Origin: Pasteurellaceae bacterium
Lineage (GTDB): Bacteria; Pseudomonadota; Gammaproteobacteria; Enterobacterales; Pasteurellaceae
Assembly: GCA_030527795.1 (NCBI GenBank)
Contig: JAUNAB010000009.1
Location: 1 to 64,000, forward strand
Length of the DNA: 64,000 nucleotides
Direction of reading: 5' to 3'
Part shown: positions 47,621 through 55,302 of the stretch, one piece after another
Position numbering within the stretch: position 1 is the stretch's first letter
Layout of the letters: every line of letters starts with the position of its first letter
Program-made: the position numbers and the translations under genes
The notes under the pieces: generated by a model
The model's input: the letters and a program-made list of their open reading frames with translations, nothing else
Database searches by the model: none
Told to the model about the DNA's origin: nothing

Positions 47621-47686
47621 GTTTTTTAAAGTAGTAAATTCAAAATGGCTAACCGATTTCCCCCACTGGTTAGCCATTTTCTTTTT
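47621..47686 (+). ncRNA. Possible short ModE-controlled transcript or orphan terminator
   Basis: A plus-strand promoter TTGATC (47587), 16 bp, TATAAT (47609) overlaps the ModE box and would start RNA near 47621. The only thing before the next gene is a 13-bp perfect hairpin (47642-47680) with a T-rich tail. There is no upstream plus-strand gene for this terminator to end. It may be a very short sRNA, a leader attenuator of the Nif3-like gene, or a relic. Confidence 0.35.
47642..47686 (+). terminator. Strong hairpin before the Nif3-like gene
   Basis: Perfect stem AAAATGGCTAACC/GGTTAGCCATTTT, 13-nt loop, then CTTTTT. Confidence 0.8.
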
Positions 47687-47748
47687 ATCCTCTTCCTTCT
47701 GTTTGGTAAATCAATTAAGATGATCTCCCTTTTTATTAGTGAGAATAT

Positions 47749-48507
47749 ATGATGAATCATCTTGAACTTGAACACATTATTAATCAAAAACTCAATAGTC
47801 AGGCAATTAGCGATTACGCCCCCAATGGCTTGCAAGTGGAAGGAAAACAAGAGGTACAAAAAATCATTACAGGCGTTACTGCAAGTTTGCCACTAATTGA
47901 ATATGCGATTGCTCAGCAAGCGGATGCGATCCTTGTGCATCACGGGTATTTTTGGAAAAATGAAAATCCTTGCATCCGTGGTATGAAAGCAAAGCGAATT
48001 AAAGCATTGGTAGAAAATGGTATTAATTTGTATGCTTATCATCTTCCTTTAGATATCCATTCAGAATTAGGCAATAATGCACAACTTGCGAAACGGTTAG
48101 GTATTGAAAATTTGCAACCTTTAGAGAAAGGGGCTTACAGTATTCCAATGAAAGGCACATTGAATCAAGCGATAACGGGTGAGGTATTAGCTCAGCGTAT
48201 TGAACAGGTTTTGGGGCGTAAGCCGTTGTGTTGTAGTGATAATGCCCCAAGTCTTATTCATACGGTTGGTATTTGTACGGGCGGCGGACAAGGTTATATT
48301 GATCTTGCAGCAGAACAAGGTTGTGATGCTTATATTACAGGGGAAGTGTCTGAACAAACCATCCATTCTGCACGTGAACAAGGAATACATTTTTTTGCCT
48401 CCGGTCATCACGCAACCGAGCGTTATGGCATCGAAGCTTTAGGTAAATGGATTGCACAGCATTATGATCTCAATGTTGTTTTTAAGGATATTGATAATCC
48501 AGCTTAA
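47749..48507 (+). CDS. ybgI: Nif3-like dinuclear metal centre protein (YbgI type)
   Basis: Protein of 252 aa in the Nif3/YbgI family, which form toroidal hexamers with a two-metal site and are often annotated as GTP cyclohydrolase I type 2-like. ILVHHGYFWKNE (about 64-75) and the late FASGHHATERYGIEALG carry the metal ligands, with YHLPLDIHSELGNNAQLA between. ATG codons at 47749 and 47752 are both possible. Cellular role is not established. Confidence 0.92.
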   Translation: MMNHLELEHIINQKLNSQAISDYAPNGLQVEGKQEVQKIITGVTASLPLIEYAIAQQADAILVHHGYFWKNENPCIRGMKAKRIKALVENGINLYAYHLPLDIHSELGNNAQLAKRLGIENLQPLEKGAYSIPMKGTLNQAITGEVLAQRIEQVLGRKPLCCSDNAPSLIHTVGICTGGGQGYIDLAAEQGCDAYITGEVSEQTIHSAREQGIHFFASGHHATERYGIEALGKWIAQHYDLNVVFKDIDNPA

Positions 48508-48624
48508 CGTTAAAATAGTATTCTAATTATTTATTAATTATTTCTAATGTAAAGATTATTGTAAATTTAATATTTTCTAACATTTTTAGATTTACTTTTG
48601 TTCAAATAATCTTTACTATTGACT

Positions 48625-48666
48625 ACTGTTAAAAACAGTTTCATTGTTGGGACTATTCTTATAGTC
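48625..48666. repeat. Two inverted repeats upstream of the OmpA-type lipoprotein gene
   Basis: ACTGTT-AAA-AACAGT (48625-48639) and GACTAT-TCTT-ATAGTC (48651-48666), both perfect 6-bp stems, lie 86-127 bp before the gene. No T run follows, so they look like regulator sites or leader structure. Confidence 0.5.
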
Positions 48667-48751
48667 TTAACAAGAAAAAATGGCAATAATAACGTTAGCT
48701 ATGGTTTTTCAAATTAGTTTGATACTATAAACAAATAACAAGGTAAAACGA

Positions 48752-49603
48752 ATGAAATTATCACATTTCTTACTCACAGCTGTAGCAGCTACAACTTTAG
48801 CCGCTTGCGGTAACTTAAGCAAAATTACTGATCAAGGTACGCCTGAAGGAGATACTCCAGAACAAGCGGTACAAAATTTAGTATGGCCTAAAATTGATGA
48901 ATCTCGTTTCAATCACGATGGTAGTCAATTCGGTTCTTGGCCGAATTGGGATAACGTTCGTATGGTTGAACGTGGTATGAATAAAGACCAACTTTATAAT
49001 TTGTTAGGTCGTCCACACTTTGCTGAAGGCTTATATGGTGTGCGTGAATGGGACTATGCATTCAACTATCGTGAAAACGGCGTACACAAAATTTGTCAAT
49101 ACAAAATCTTATTTGACAAAAATATGAATGCACAAAGCTTCTTCTGGTATCCAAATGGTTGTAACGGTAATTCATCATTTACATTAAGTGGTGACTTCTT
49201 ATTTGACTTTGACAAAGATACATTGACAGCAAAAGGTAAAGAAGTTGTTGATAATGTTGCGGCACAATTAAAATCTTCAGGTGCGAAAGATGTGACAATT
49301 AAAGGTTATACCGACCGTTTAGGTTCTGTTGCTTATAACTTAGATTTATCACAACGTCGTGCAAATCGTGTTAAAGCACGTTTAATTGAAGACGGAGTAA
49401 ATGCACAATTTACTGCAACTGGTCTTGGTAAAGCAAATCAAGTTAAACCTTGTGATGAATTCCCAATGGGACAAGCATTAAAAGACTGTTTACGTCCAAA
49501 CCGTCGTGTTGAGATTTCTGCATCAGGTACTGTATTAAAAGGAAGTATCAGCGGAACACAACAAGGTGGTACTCAAGGTCCAGCACCATTATATCAAAAA
49601 TAA
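48752..49603 (+). CDS. Lipoprotein with BamE-like and OmpA domains
   Basis: Predicted outer-membrane lipoprotein of 283 aa. The signal peptide ends in lipobox LAAC (Cys 19). Residues about 65-130 (MVERGMNKDQLYNLLGRPHF...WDYAFNYR) resemble the SmpA/BamE fold. The C-terminal part (about 147-255) is an OmpA-like peptidoglycan-binding domain: FDFDKDTLTAKGKEVVDNVA, GYTDRLGSVAYNLDLSQRRA, NRRVEI. The tail is Gly/Gln-rich. It probably tethers the outer membrane to murein. AAGGTAAAACG precedes the ATG and codon use looks biased, suggesting high expression. Confidence 0.88.
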   Translation: MKLSHFLLTAVAATTLAACGNLSKITDQGTPEGDTPEQAVQNLVWPKIDESRFNHDGSQFGSWPNWDNVRMVERGMNKDQLYNLLGRPHFAEGLYGVREWDYAFNYRENGVHKICQYKILFDKNMNAQSFFWYPNGCNGNSSFTLSGDFLFDFDKDTLTAKGKEVVDNVAAQLKSSGAKDVTIKGYTDRLGSVAYNLDLSQRRANRVKARLIEDGVNAQFTATGLGKANQVKPCDEFPMGQALKDCLRPNRRVEISASGTVLKGSISGTQQGGTQGPAPLYQK

Positions 49604-49617
49604 TTTTTGAATAAGAG

Positions 49618-49648
49618 AAAGGGTTAAACTAATGTTTAGCCCTTTTTT
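49618..49648 (+). terminator. Terminator after the OmpA-type lipoprotein gene
   Basis: AAAGGGTTAAAC/GTTTAGCCCTTT stem with a short loop and six T residues. Confidence 0.9.
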
Positions 49649-49756
49649 ATTGGCTAAAACCACGGACAAAAATCACCGTGTTTTTTTATCGCAGAAAGTA
49701 TGACTTTTTGCTAGAATCTTCACGAAATTTTGGTCTTTTATTACTGGGAATTCACT

Positions 49757-51064
49757 ATGCAACAATCTTTCTTTCAACGATTTTTTCAATTAAAGCAGAA
49801 TAATACAACTGCAAAAACCGAGGTGATTGCGGGAATTACAACATTTTTCACAATGGTTTACATTGTATTTGTCAACCCTTCTATTTTGGGCGATGCGGGT
49901 ATGGATAAACAAGTTGTTTTTGTCACTACTTGCTTGATAGCAGCCTTTGGTACAATGGCAATGGGGCTATTTAGCAATTTGCCCATCGCACTTGCACCTG
50001 CAATGGGGCTTAATGCGTTCTTTGCCTATGTGGTTGTGAGTAAACTTGGTTACGGTTGGCAAGTCGGAATGGGGGCGATCTTTTGGGGTTCTATCGGCTT
50101 GTTTTTATTAACTATTTTTCAGATCCGTTATTGGTTAATGTCATCAATTCCATTAGGGTTACGTGTAGGCATTGGTGCGGGGATCGGATTCTTTATTTCT
50201 TTGATTGGCTTTAAAAATATGGGTTTAGTGGTCGCCAATCCTGCAACTTTAGTTGCGTTAGGAGAATTGCATGATCCGAAAGTGCTAATGGGGATTTTAG
50301 GCTTTTTCATCATTGTGGTCTTAGCGGCTCGGAATATTTTCTCTGGCGTGTTAGTTTCCATTGTGGTGATTACGGCATTAGCCTTATATTTTGATCCAAA
50401 TGTTGTATTTAATGGCGTTGTCTCAATGCCGCCAGCATTAAGTAATGTGGTTGGGCAAGTGGATATTGCTGGTGCATTGGATACCGCATTGCTTGGGATT
50501 ATTTTTTCATTTTTATTAATTAATTTGTTCGACTCATCAGGTACAATGCTTGGGGTCACTGAAAAAGCGGGATTGACTGATGAAAAAGGGCGTTTCCCGA
50601 AAATGAAACAAGCTTTGTATGTAGATAGTGTCAGTGCTGTGGCTGGCTCCTGGTTAGGCACATCAGCGATCAGTACTTATGTTGAAAGTGGTGCGGGCGT
50701 TTCTGTTGGCGGTCGCACAGGATTAACGACAGTGGTAGTCGGCTTGTTATTTTTATTAACCATTTTCTTCTCGCCACTTGCAGGGCTTGTTCCTGCTTAT
50801 GCTACTGCGGGAGCATTGGTTTACGTTGGTATTTTAATGGCATCGAGTTTAATTAAAGTGCAATGGGATGATTTAACTGAGGCTGCTCCTGCATTTATTA
50901 CCGCAGCAATGATGCCTTTCACTTATTCCATTACTGAAGGTATTTCCTTCGGCTTTATTAGCTATTGTGTAATGAAAGTGTGTACTGGACGTTGGAAAGA
51001 AGTCAATGCACCAGTCTGGGTTGTATCAATTTTATTTTTAATCAAATTTATTTGGGTGGGCTAA
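49757..51064 (+). CDS. NCS2 family purine permease
   Basis: Inner-membrane nucleobase:proton symporter. From the ATG at 49757 (GGAA upstream) it is 435 aa; the longer start at 49730 adds nine unlikely residues. About 12-14 hydrophobic segments, with EVIAGITTFFTMVYIVFVNP, LPIALAPAMGLNAFFAYVV and LFDSSGTMLGVTEKAGL typical of the AzgA-like adenine/hypoxanthine/guanine subgroup. Substrate not resolved further. The DsrE-family gene follows after 4 bp. Confidence 0.92.
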   Translation: MQQSFFQRFFQLKQNNTTAKTEVIAGITTFFTMVYIVFVNPSILGDAGMDKQVVFVTTCLIAAFGTMAMGLFSNLPIALAPAMGLNAFFAYVVVSKLGYGWQVGMGAIFWGSIGLFLLTIFQIRYWLMSSIPLGLRVGIGAGIGFFISLIGFKNMGLVVANPATLVALGELHDPKVLMGILGFFIIVVLAARNIFSGVLVSIVVITALALYFDPNVVFNGVVSMPPALSNVVGQVDIAGALDTALLGIIFSFLLINLFDSSGTMLGVTEKAGLTDEKGRFPKMKQALYVDSVSAVAGSWLGTSAISTYVESGAGVSVGGRTGLTTVVVGLLFLLTIFFSPLAGLVPAYATAGALVYVGILMASSLIKVQWDDLTEAAPAFITAAMMPFTYSITEGISFGFISYCVMKVCTGRWKEVNAPVWVVSILFLIKFIWVG

Positions 51065-51068
51065 TCCT

Positions 51069-51425
51069 ATGCAAAAAATTCTTTTTATTTTAAACGAATC
51101 GCCTTATGGAACGGAAAAAACATTTAACGGTTTGCGTTATGCGATTAACTTGCAAGAAGAATATGGCAAGCAAATTGAATTAAAGCTCTTTTTCTTTTCT
51201 GATGCCGTTTTAGCTGGATTGGCTGGGCAAGCACCGAATGACGGACCTAATGTGCAACAAGCGTTAGAAATTCTTACTGCACAAGGGGCGGAAGTGAAAC
51301 TTTGTACCAGTTGCACCAAGGCTCGTGGCATTACTCATCTGCCATTGGTGCAAGGGGTAAGTGTTGGCACGCTAGACGATGTATCGGCTTGGACAATTTG
51401 GGCGGATAAAATTATTAATTTCTAA
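51069..51425 (+). CDS. DsrE/YchN-like family protein
   Basis: Small cytoplasmic protein of 118 aa. It has the DsrE-fold start KILFILNESPYGTEKTFNGLRYA, KLFFFSDAVLAGLAGQ and a late Cys pair (KLCTSCTKARG, about 77-87) as in YchN. DsrE-fold proteins often carry sulfur; the role of this subgroup is not established. The 4-bp gap makes it part of the permease operon. Confidence 0.87.
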   Translation: MQKILFILNESPYGTEKTFNGLRYAINLQEEYGKQIELKLFFFSDAVLAGLAGQAPNDGPNVQQALEILTAQGAEVKLCTSCTKARGITHLPLVQGVSVGTLDDVSAWTIWADKIINF

Positions 51426-51441
51426 TTCCAATCATTCACTC

Positions 51442-51487
51442 AAAACCGCGGTCAAAAAACGCTTGAATTTTTGACCGCGGTTTTTCT
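51442..51487 (+). terminator. Terminator, inverted repeat copies
   Basis: Two complete facing copies separate the permease operon from recB. Confidence 0.9.
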
Positions 51488-51552
51488 TTTGTGCTTTTTC
51501 TGATTTTTTTCAATGTTATAATGTGCTATCTCGCATTTATTTGGATCTTACT

Positions 51553-54500
51553 ATGCCACATTCTTTTTCTAATCTTAATGCCGCGACAATGCCTTTAACA
51601 GGTTCAACGCTTATTGAGGCGTCTGCGGGAACGGGCAAGACGTTCACAATGTCATCACTTTATTTACGTTTATTATTACAAGCGGGCGAACAGGCTTTTC
51701 CACGACCATTGTCCGTTGAAAACATTTTATTAGTGACCTTTACCAAAGCTGCAACACAGGAATTAAAAGAGCGAATTATTAATAATATCCATTGGGCGCG
51801 TAAGCAACTTATTGATTATCAACAGAATTCAGATATTAAGGTATTCTTCAAGGAAAACAATGGCAATAACGCGATTTTAGCAGAGTTAGTATCTAATATT
51901 GATTTAGATACCGCCATTCAACGTTTAACTTGGGCAGAACAGAATATGGATTTAGCCGCAATTTATACTATTCATAGCTTCTGTCTACGAGCATTGCAAA
52001 AATATGCGTTCAATTCTGGGCTACCTTTTGAATTGACACTAGAAAGCGATCCGACGGAATTATATCAACGATTTGCACGCGAATATTGGCGTGAAACCTT
52101 TTATCCACAATCCTTTGACGTAGTACAGTTTGTACATCAGCATTTGACTGATCCTGATAAGGTTGTTAATAAAATATCGAGTTACTTGAAGGGAGATCCA
52201 TTAAAAATCAAGCAACCTTCGGCGTTGTTTACTTGTTCAAGTGATACTTTTTTGCAACAGCATCTTATTCCCCATCTTCAGCAAAAACGCCAGAAAATTC
52301 AACAATTAAAACAGCAATGGCGAGATAATGAAGATGAGATTCGTCAGTTATTTCACAATGAATTGACTAAGAAATATAAGAAAGGCGAAGCAAAGAGTCT
52401 AAATAGGAATTCATTTAAATCCAACCATGTACAAAATTGGTTGAATTTGTGTTCTGAATGGGCAAAAGATGAAAATGATCTCAATTTGCTAAAGATATTG
52501 GTTGCGCGTTTTTCGCAGCAACGTTTGCAAGATGAGCATTGTGAAGATAATGGTATTGCCTTGGAGCATCCCTTATTTAAACAAATTGATCTTGTTCATG
52601 CATTTTTGCTAAACAATGAAGACAGTATTTATATCAAGGCACTGCATTTTCATTATATTCAAGGTATTCGTGCCAAATTAGATGCTTATAAAGCCAATCA
52701 TACTCAACGTTATTTTGATGATTTTCTTATCGCATTATATCAAGTGTTGCAGGGAGAAAAAGGCGAAGCGTTAGCAGAGTTAATTCGTACACAATATCCT
52801 TTTGCAATGATTGATGAGTTTCAGGATACAGATAATCTTCAATATCAAATTTTTGCAAAAATTTATGCCCCAAATAATGCAAAAAATAGCGAGAAAATAG
52901 ACCGCGGTTTTGTGATGATTGGCGATCCAAAACAGGCGATTTATAAATTTCGTGGTGCAGATATTTTTACCTATCTCAACGCTTCACGAAATGTGGATCA
53001 CCGTTTTACGTTGCCAACTAATTACCGCTCGCAACCTGATTTAATTCAAGCAGTCAATGGGCTATTTCATTTTGAAAATGCCCCTTTTTTATATCAGGAT
53101 ATTCAATTTCGCCCAGTGCTAGCACCACAAGATAAAAAATCTTCTGAATTTTGGGTAAATAATCAAAAGCAAGCAGCCTTATTGGTTTATCAAGGAGATT
53201 TAGTAGATAAGCGACAATATGCACAAGTCTGTGCAAACAGTATTCAGCAATGGCTTGCTTATGCACAGCAATCTAAAGCGGGATTTATGAAAACTGAGCA
53301 AGAAATTGAGCCACTTAAACCCCAAAATATTGCTGTGCTAGTTCGTAGTTTTCGCGAAGCCAATCTGATCAAAGATGTGTTGCATGAGCGGGGAATCTCA
53401 TCGGTATATTTATCTGATAGTAGCAATGTGTTTGATTGTGCCGATGCACAAGATCTATTACGTATTTTACGGGCGTGTTTAAATCCCTTTAATGAACGTC
53501 ATATTTTAAATGCCTTGGCAAGTTCGCTCTTTGCATTGACTGCGGATCAAATTTTGCAAATTAAACAAGATGAGAAATTGTTAGATAGTTGGGTTAACCG
53601 TTTTGAATATTTGCAATCTGTTTGGCAGCAGCGTGGTGTGTTAGCTATGTTGTATGAATTGTTGTTGGGCTTAAATGTTCAATCGGAAAATGCTATTCAA
53701 AAACGTATTTTACCAGTACAAATTTTATCCATGCCGAATGGCGAACGGCGGTTTACTGATATTTTGCACCTTGCGGAATTATTGCAACAGGCAGAGCGTT
53801 TAAATGAAAGCGACGCTGCATTGGTGGCGTGGTTTGAACGCCAATTACAAGGTAGTAATGATGAACAAAGTCGTGTAGATGAACAGCAAATCCGCTTGGA
53901 AAGTGAACAAGACTTGGTGAAAATTGTCACCATTCATAAATCTAAAGGGTTGGAATATGATGTGGTGTGGTTACCCTTTATTGCTGAAACAGCGAAATTA
54001 CGTGAACAGAGCATTGCAACTTATTATGATGAGGAAGAGCAGGGCATTTATTGGGATATTGATAATCAGCATACTGAGCAAAGTGCACGCGAGAGTCTGG
54101 CGGAAGAAATGCGCTTATTGTATGTGGCATTAACGAGAGCCAAATATCAAGTGGCGATGTTACTCCCAACAGAGTTTAAAGGGGAATGGAATGCTCTTTA
54201 TTATGCGTTAACACAGGGTGAAATTGGGCAAAAAAAACAAAAGTTATCGTTGGATACACAAGACCTATTAGTAGCGTTGGCAGGGCGTATTGGCAATGAA
54301 AATATTCAGATTGAGATGGTTGAGGAAATTCCTTGTCACAAATTGCTTGAACAACATTGTGCTATTGAAACCAAAGTATTGGACTTTACGGGCAAAATTG
54401 AACGAGATTGGCAGTTAACTAGTTTTACCAGTTTAGTCAATAAACATCATTTTTTGACGGAGTTGTTGTCAGGTGCAGAAAATAGCCATACCGCGGATCA

Positions 54501-55302
54501 AAATCAAGGTATTTTTTCCGTAGGGCAAGATGTCGCCTTTGATTATGATAATGCGTCAAATGTGAGCCAACCGCCGATTGAACAAGAGATAGCACCTTCA
54601 TTTTCCGCAAATTTTCCGCGAGGTATTGAAACGGGGATTGTTTTGCATAGTTGGTTTGAAAAGAATCTGTTTATTCAGCCGATAGAGCAACGGAGTGTAG
54701 AAAAACTATGTCAGCAACTAGGGTTAGATGAAACCGCAATAGAACCCACAGGGCAATGGTTAAATCGCATTTTGCATACACCACTATTAGCCAATTCTGA
54801 TTGCTGTTTAGCTCAGTTAAGTAAACAAGATTGTTTGCTTGAAATGCCGTTTTATTTGAATATTAAAGCTAATTTCAGTGAACGCCAGTTTAATCAGTTA
54901 TTACAACAATATCATCCATTAGCACGTGAGAAATTTCATATTGGTGAAATTAAAGGAATGGTCCGTGGTTTCATTGATTTAATTTTCCGTGTTGATGGGA
55001 AATACTATCTATTGGATTATAAAAGCAATTTTTTAGGTACAAGTGAACAGGATTATCAATCCGAATCGTTGAAAAACGCTATGCAACATTCGCATTATGA
55101 TTTGCAATATTTGCTTTACACGCTTGCATTACACCGTTATTTGACCGTACGAGATCCTCATTATGATTATCAATGTGATTTTGGCGGCGTGATTTATGCT
55201 TTTTTACGCGGTATGAACGGAGAAAATGATCAGCAAGGGATCTTTTTTGATAAACCAGATTGGCGTTTAATTGAGGGATTGGGAGAACTTTTCTATGCTT
55301 AA
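51553..55302 (+). CDS. recB: RecBCD helicase-nuclease subunit RecB
   Basis: 3'-5' helicase and the only nuclease of RecBCD. From the ATG at 51553 it is 1249 aa (E. coli 1180). UvrD-type motifs: Walker A EASAGTGKTFTMSS (about 22), LVTFTKAATQELKERI, IDEFQDTDNLQY, GDPKQAIYKFRGAD, TIHKSKGLEYDVVW and YVALTRAKYQ. The C-terminal nuclease has LDYKSN (Asp 1155, Lys 1157), the RecB catalytic motif. It overlaps recD by 8 bp. Two repeat copies lie within it. recC is not in the window, as in H. influenzae where it is elsewhere. Confidence 0.97.
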   Translation: MPHSFSNLNAATMPLTGSTLIEASAGTGKTFTMSSLYLRLLLQAGEQAFPRPLSVENILLVTFTKAATQELKERIINNIHWARKQLIDYQQNSDIKVFFKENNGNNAILAELVSNIDLDTAIQRLTWAEQNMDLAAIYTIHSFCLRALQKYAFNSGLPFELTLESDPTELYQRFAREYWRETFYPQSFDVVQFVHQHLTDPDKVVNKISSYLKGDPLKIKQPSALFTCSSDTFLQQHLIPHLQQKRQKIQQLKQQWRDNEDEIRQLFHNELTKKYKKGEAKSLNRNSFKSNHVQNWLNLCSEWAKDENDLNLLKILVARFSQQRLQDEHCEDNGIALEHPLFKQIDLVHAFLLNNEDSIYIKALHFHYIQGIRAKLDAYKANHTQRYFDDFLIALYQVLQGEKGEALAELIRTQYPFAMIDEFQDTDNLQYQIFAKIYAPNNAKNSEKIDRGFVMIGDPKQAIYKFRGADIFTYLNASRNVDHRFTLPTNYRSQPDLIQAVNGLFHFENAPFLYQDIQFRPVLAPQDKKSSEFWVNNQKQAALLVYQGDLVDKRQYAQVCANSIQQWLAYAQQSKAGFMKTEQEIEPLKPQNIAVLVRSFREANLIKDVLHERGISSVYLSDSSNVFDCADAQDLLRILRACLNPFNERHILNALASSLFALTADQILQIKQDEKLLDSWVNRFEYLQSVWQQRGVLAMLYELLLGLNVQSENAIQKRILPVQILSMPNGERRFTDILHLAELLQQAERLNESDAALVAWFERQLQGSNDEQSRVDEQQIRLESEQDLVKIVTIHKSKGLEYDVVWLPFIAETAKLREQSIATYYDEEEQGIYWDIDNQHTEQSARESLAEEMRLLYVALTRAKYQVAMLLPTEFKGEWNALYYALTQGEIGQKKQKLSLDTQDLLVALAGRIGNENIQIEMVEEIPCHKLLEQHCAIETKVLDFTGKIERDWQLTSFTSLVNKHHFLTELLSGAENSHTADQNQGIFSVGQDVAFDYDNASNVSQPPIEQEIAPSFSANFPRGIETGIVLHSWFEKNLFIQPIEQRSVEKLCQQLGLDETAIEPTGQWLNRILHTPLLANSDCCLAQLSKQDCLLEMPFYLNIKANFSERQFNQLLQQYHPLAREKFHIGEIKGMVRGFIDLIFRVDGKYYLLDYKSNFLGTSEQDYQSESLKNAMQHSHYDLQYLLYTLALHRYLTVRDPHYDYQCDFGGVIYAFLRGMNGENDQQGIFFDKPDWRLIEGLGELFYA
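52898..52912 (-). repeat. Uptake-sequence-like repeat in recB, reverse
   Basis: TAGACCGCGGTTTTG on the plus strand reads DRGF between helicase motifs. Confidence 0.5.
54489..54505 (+). repeat. Uptake-sequence-like repeat in the recB linker
   Basis: TACCGCGGATCAAAATC encodes TADQN in the flexible segment between helicase and nuclease domains. Confidence 0.65.

Noticed and set aside
48862..48871. ACAAGCGGT, the Apl-type uptake core
   Set aside because: One copy within a coding sequence; chance is sufficient.
50128..50661. 177-aa minus-strand frame inside the purine permease gene
   Set aside because: A shadow of a membrane protein gene, rich in Pro, Asn and Lys; no support.
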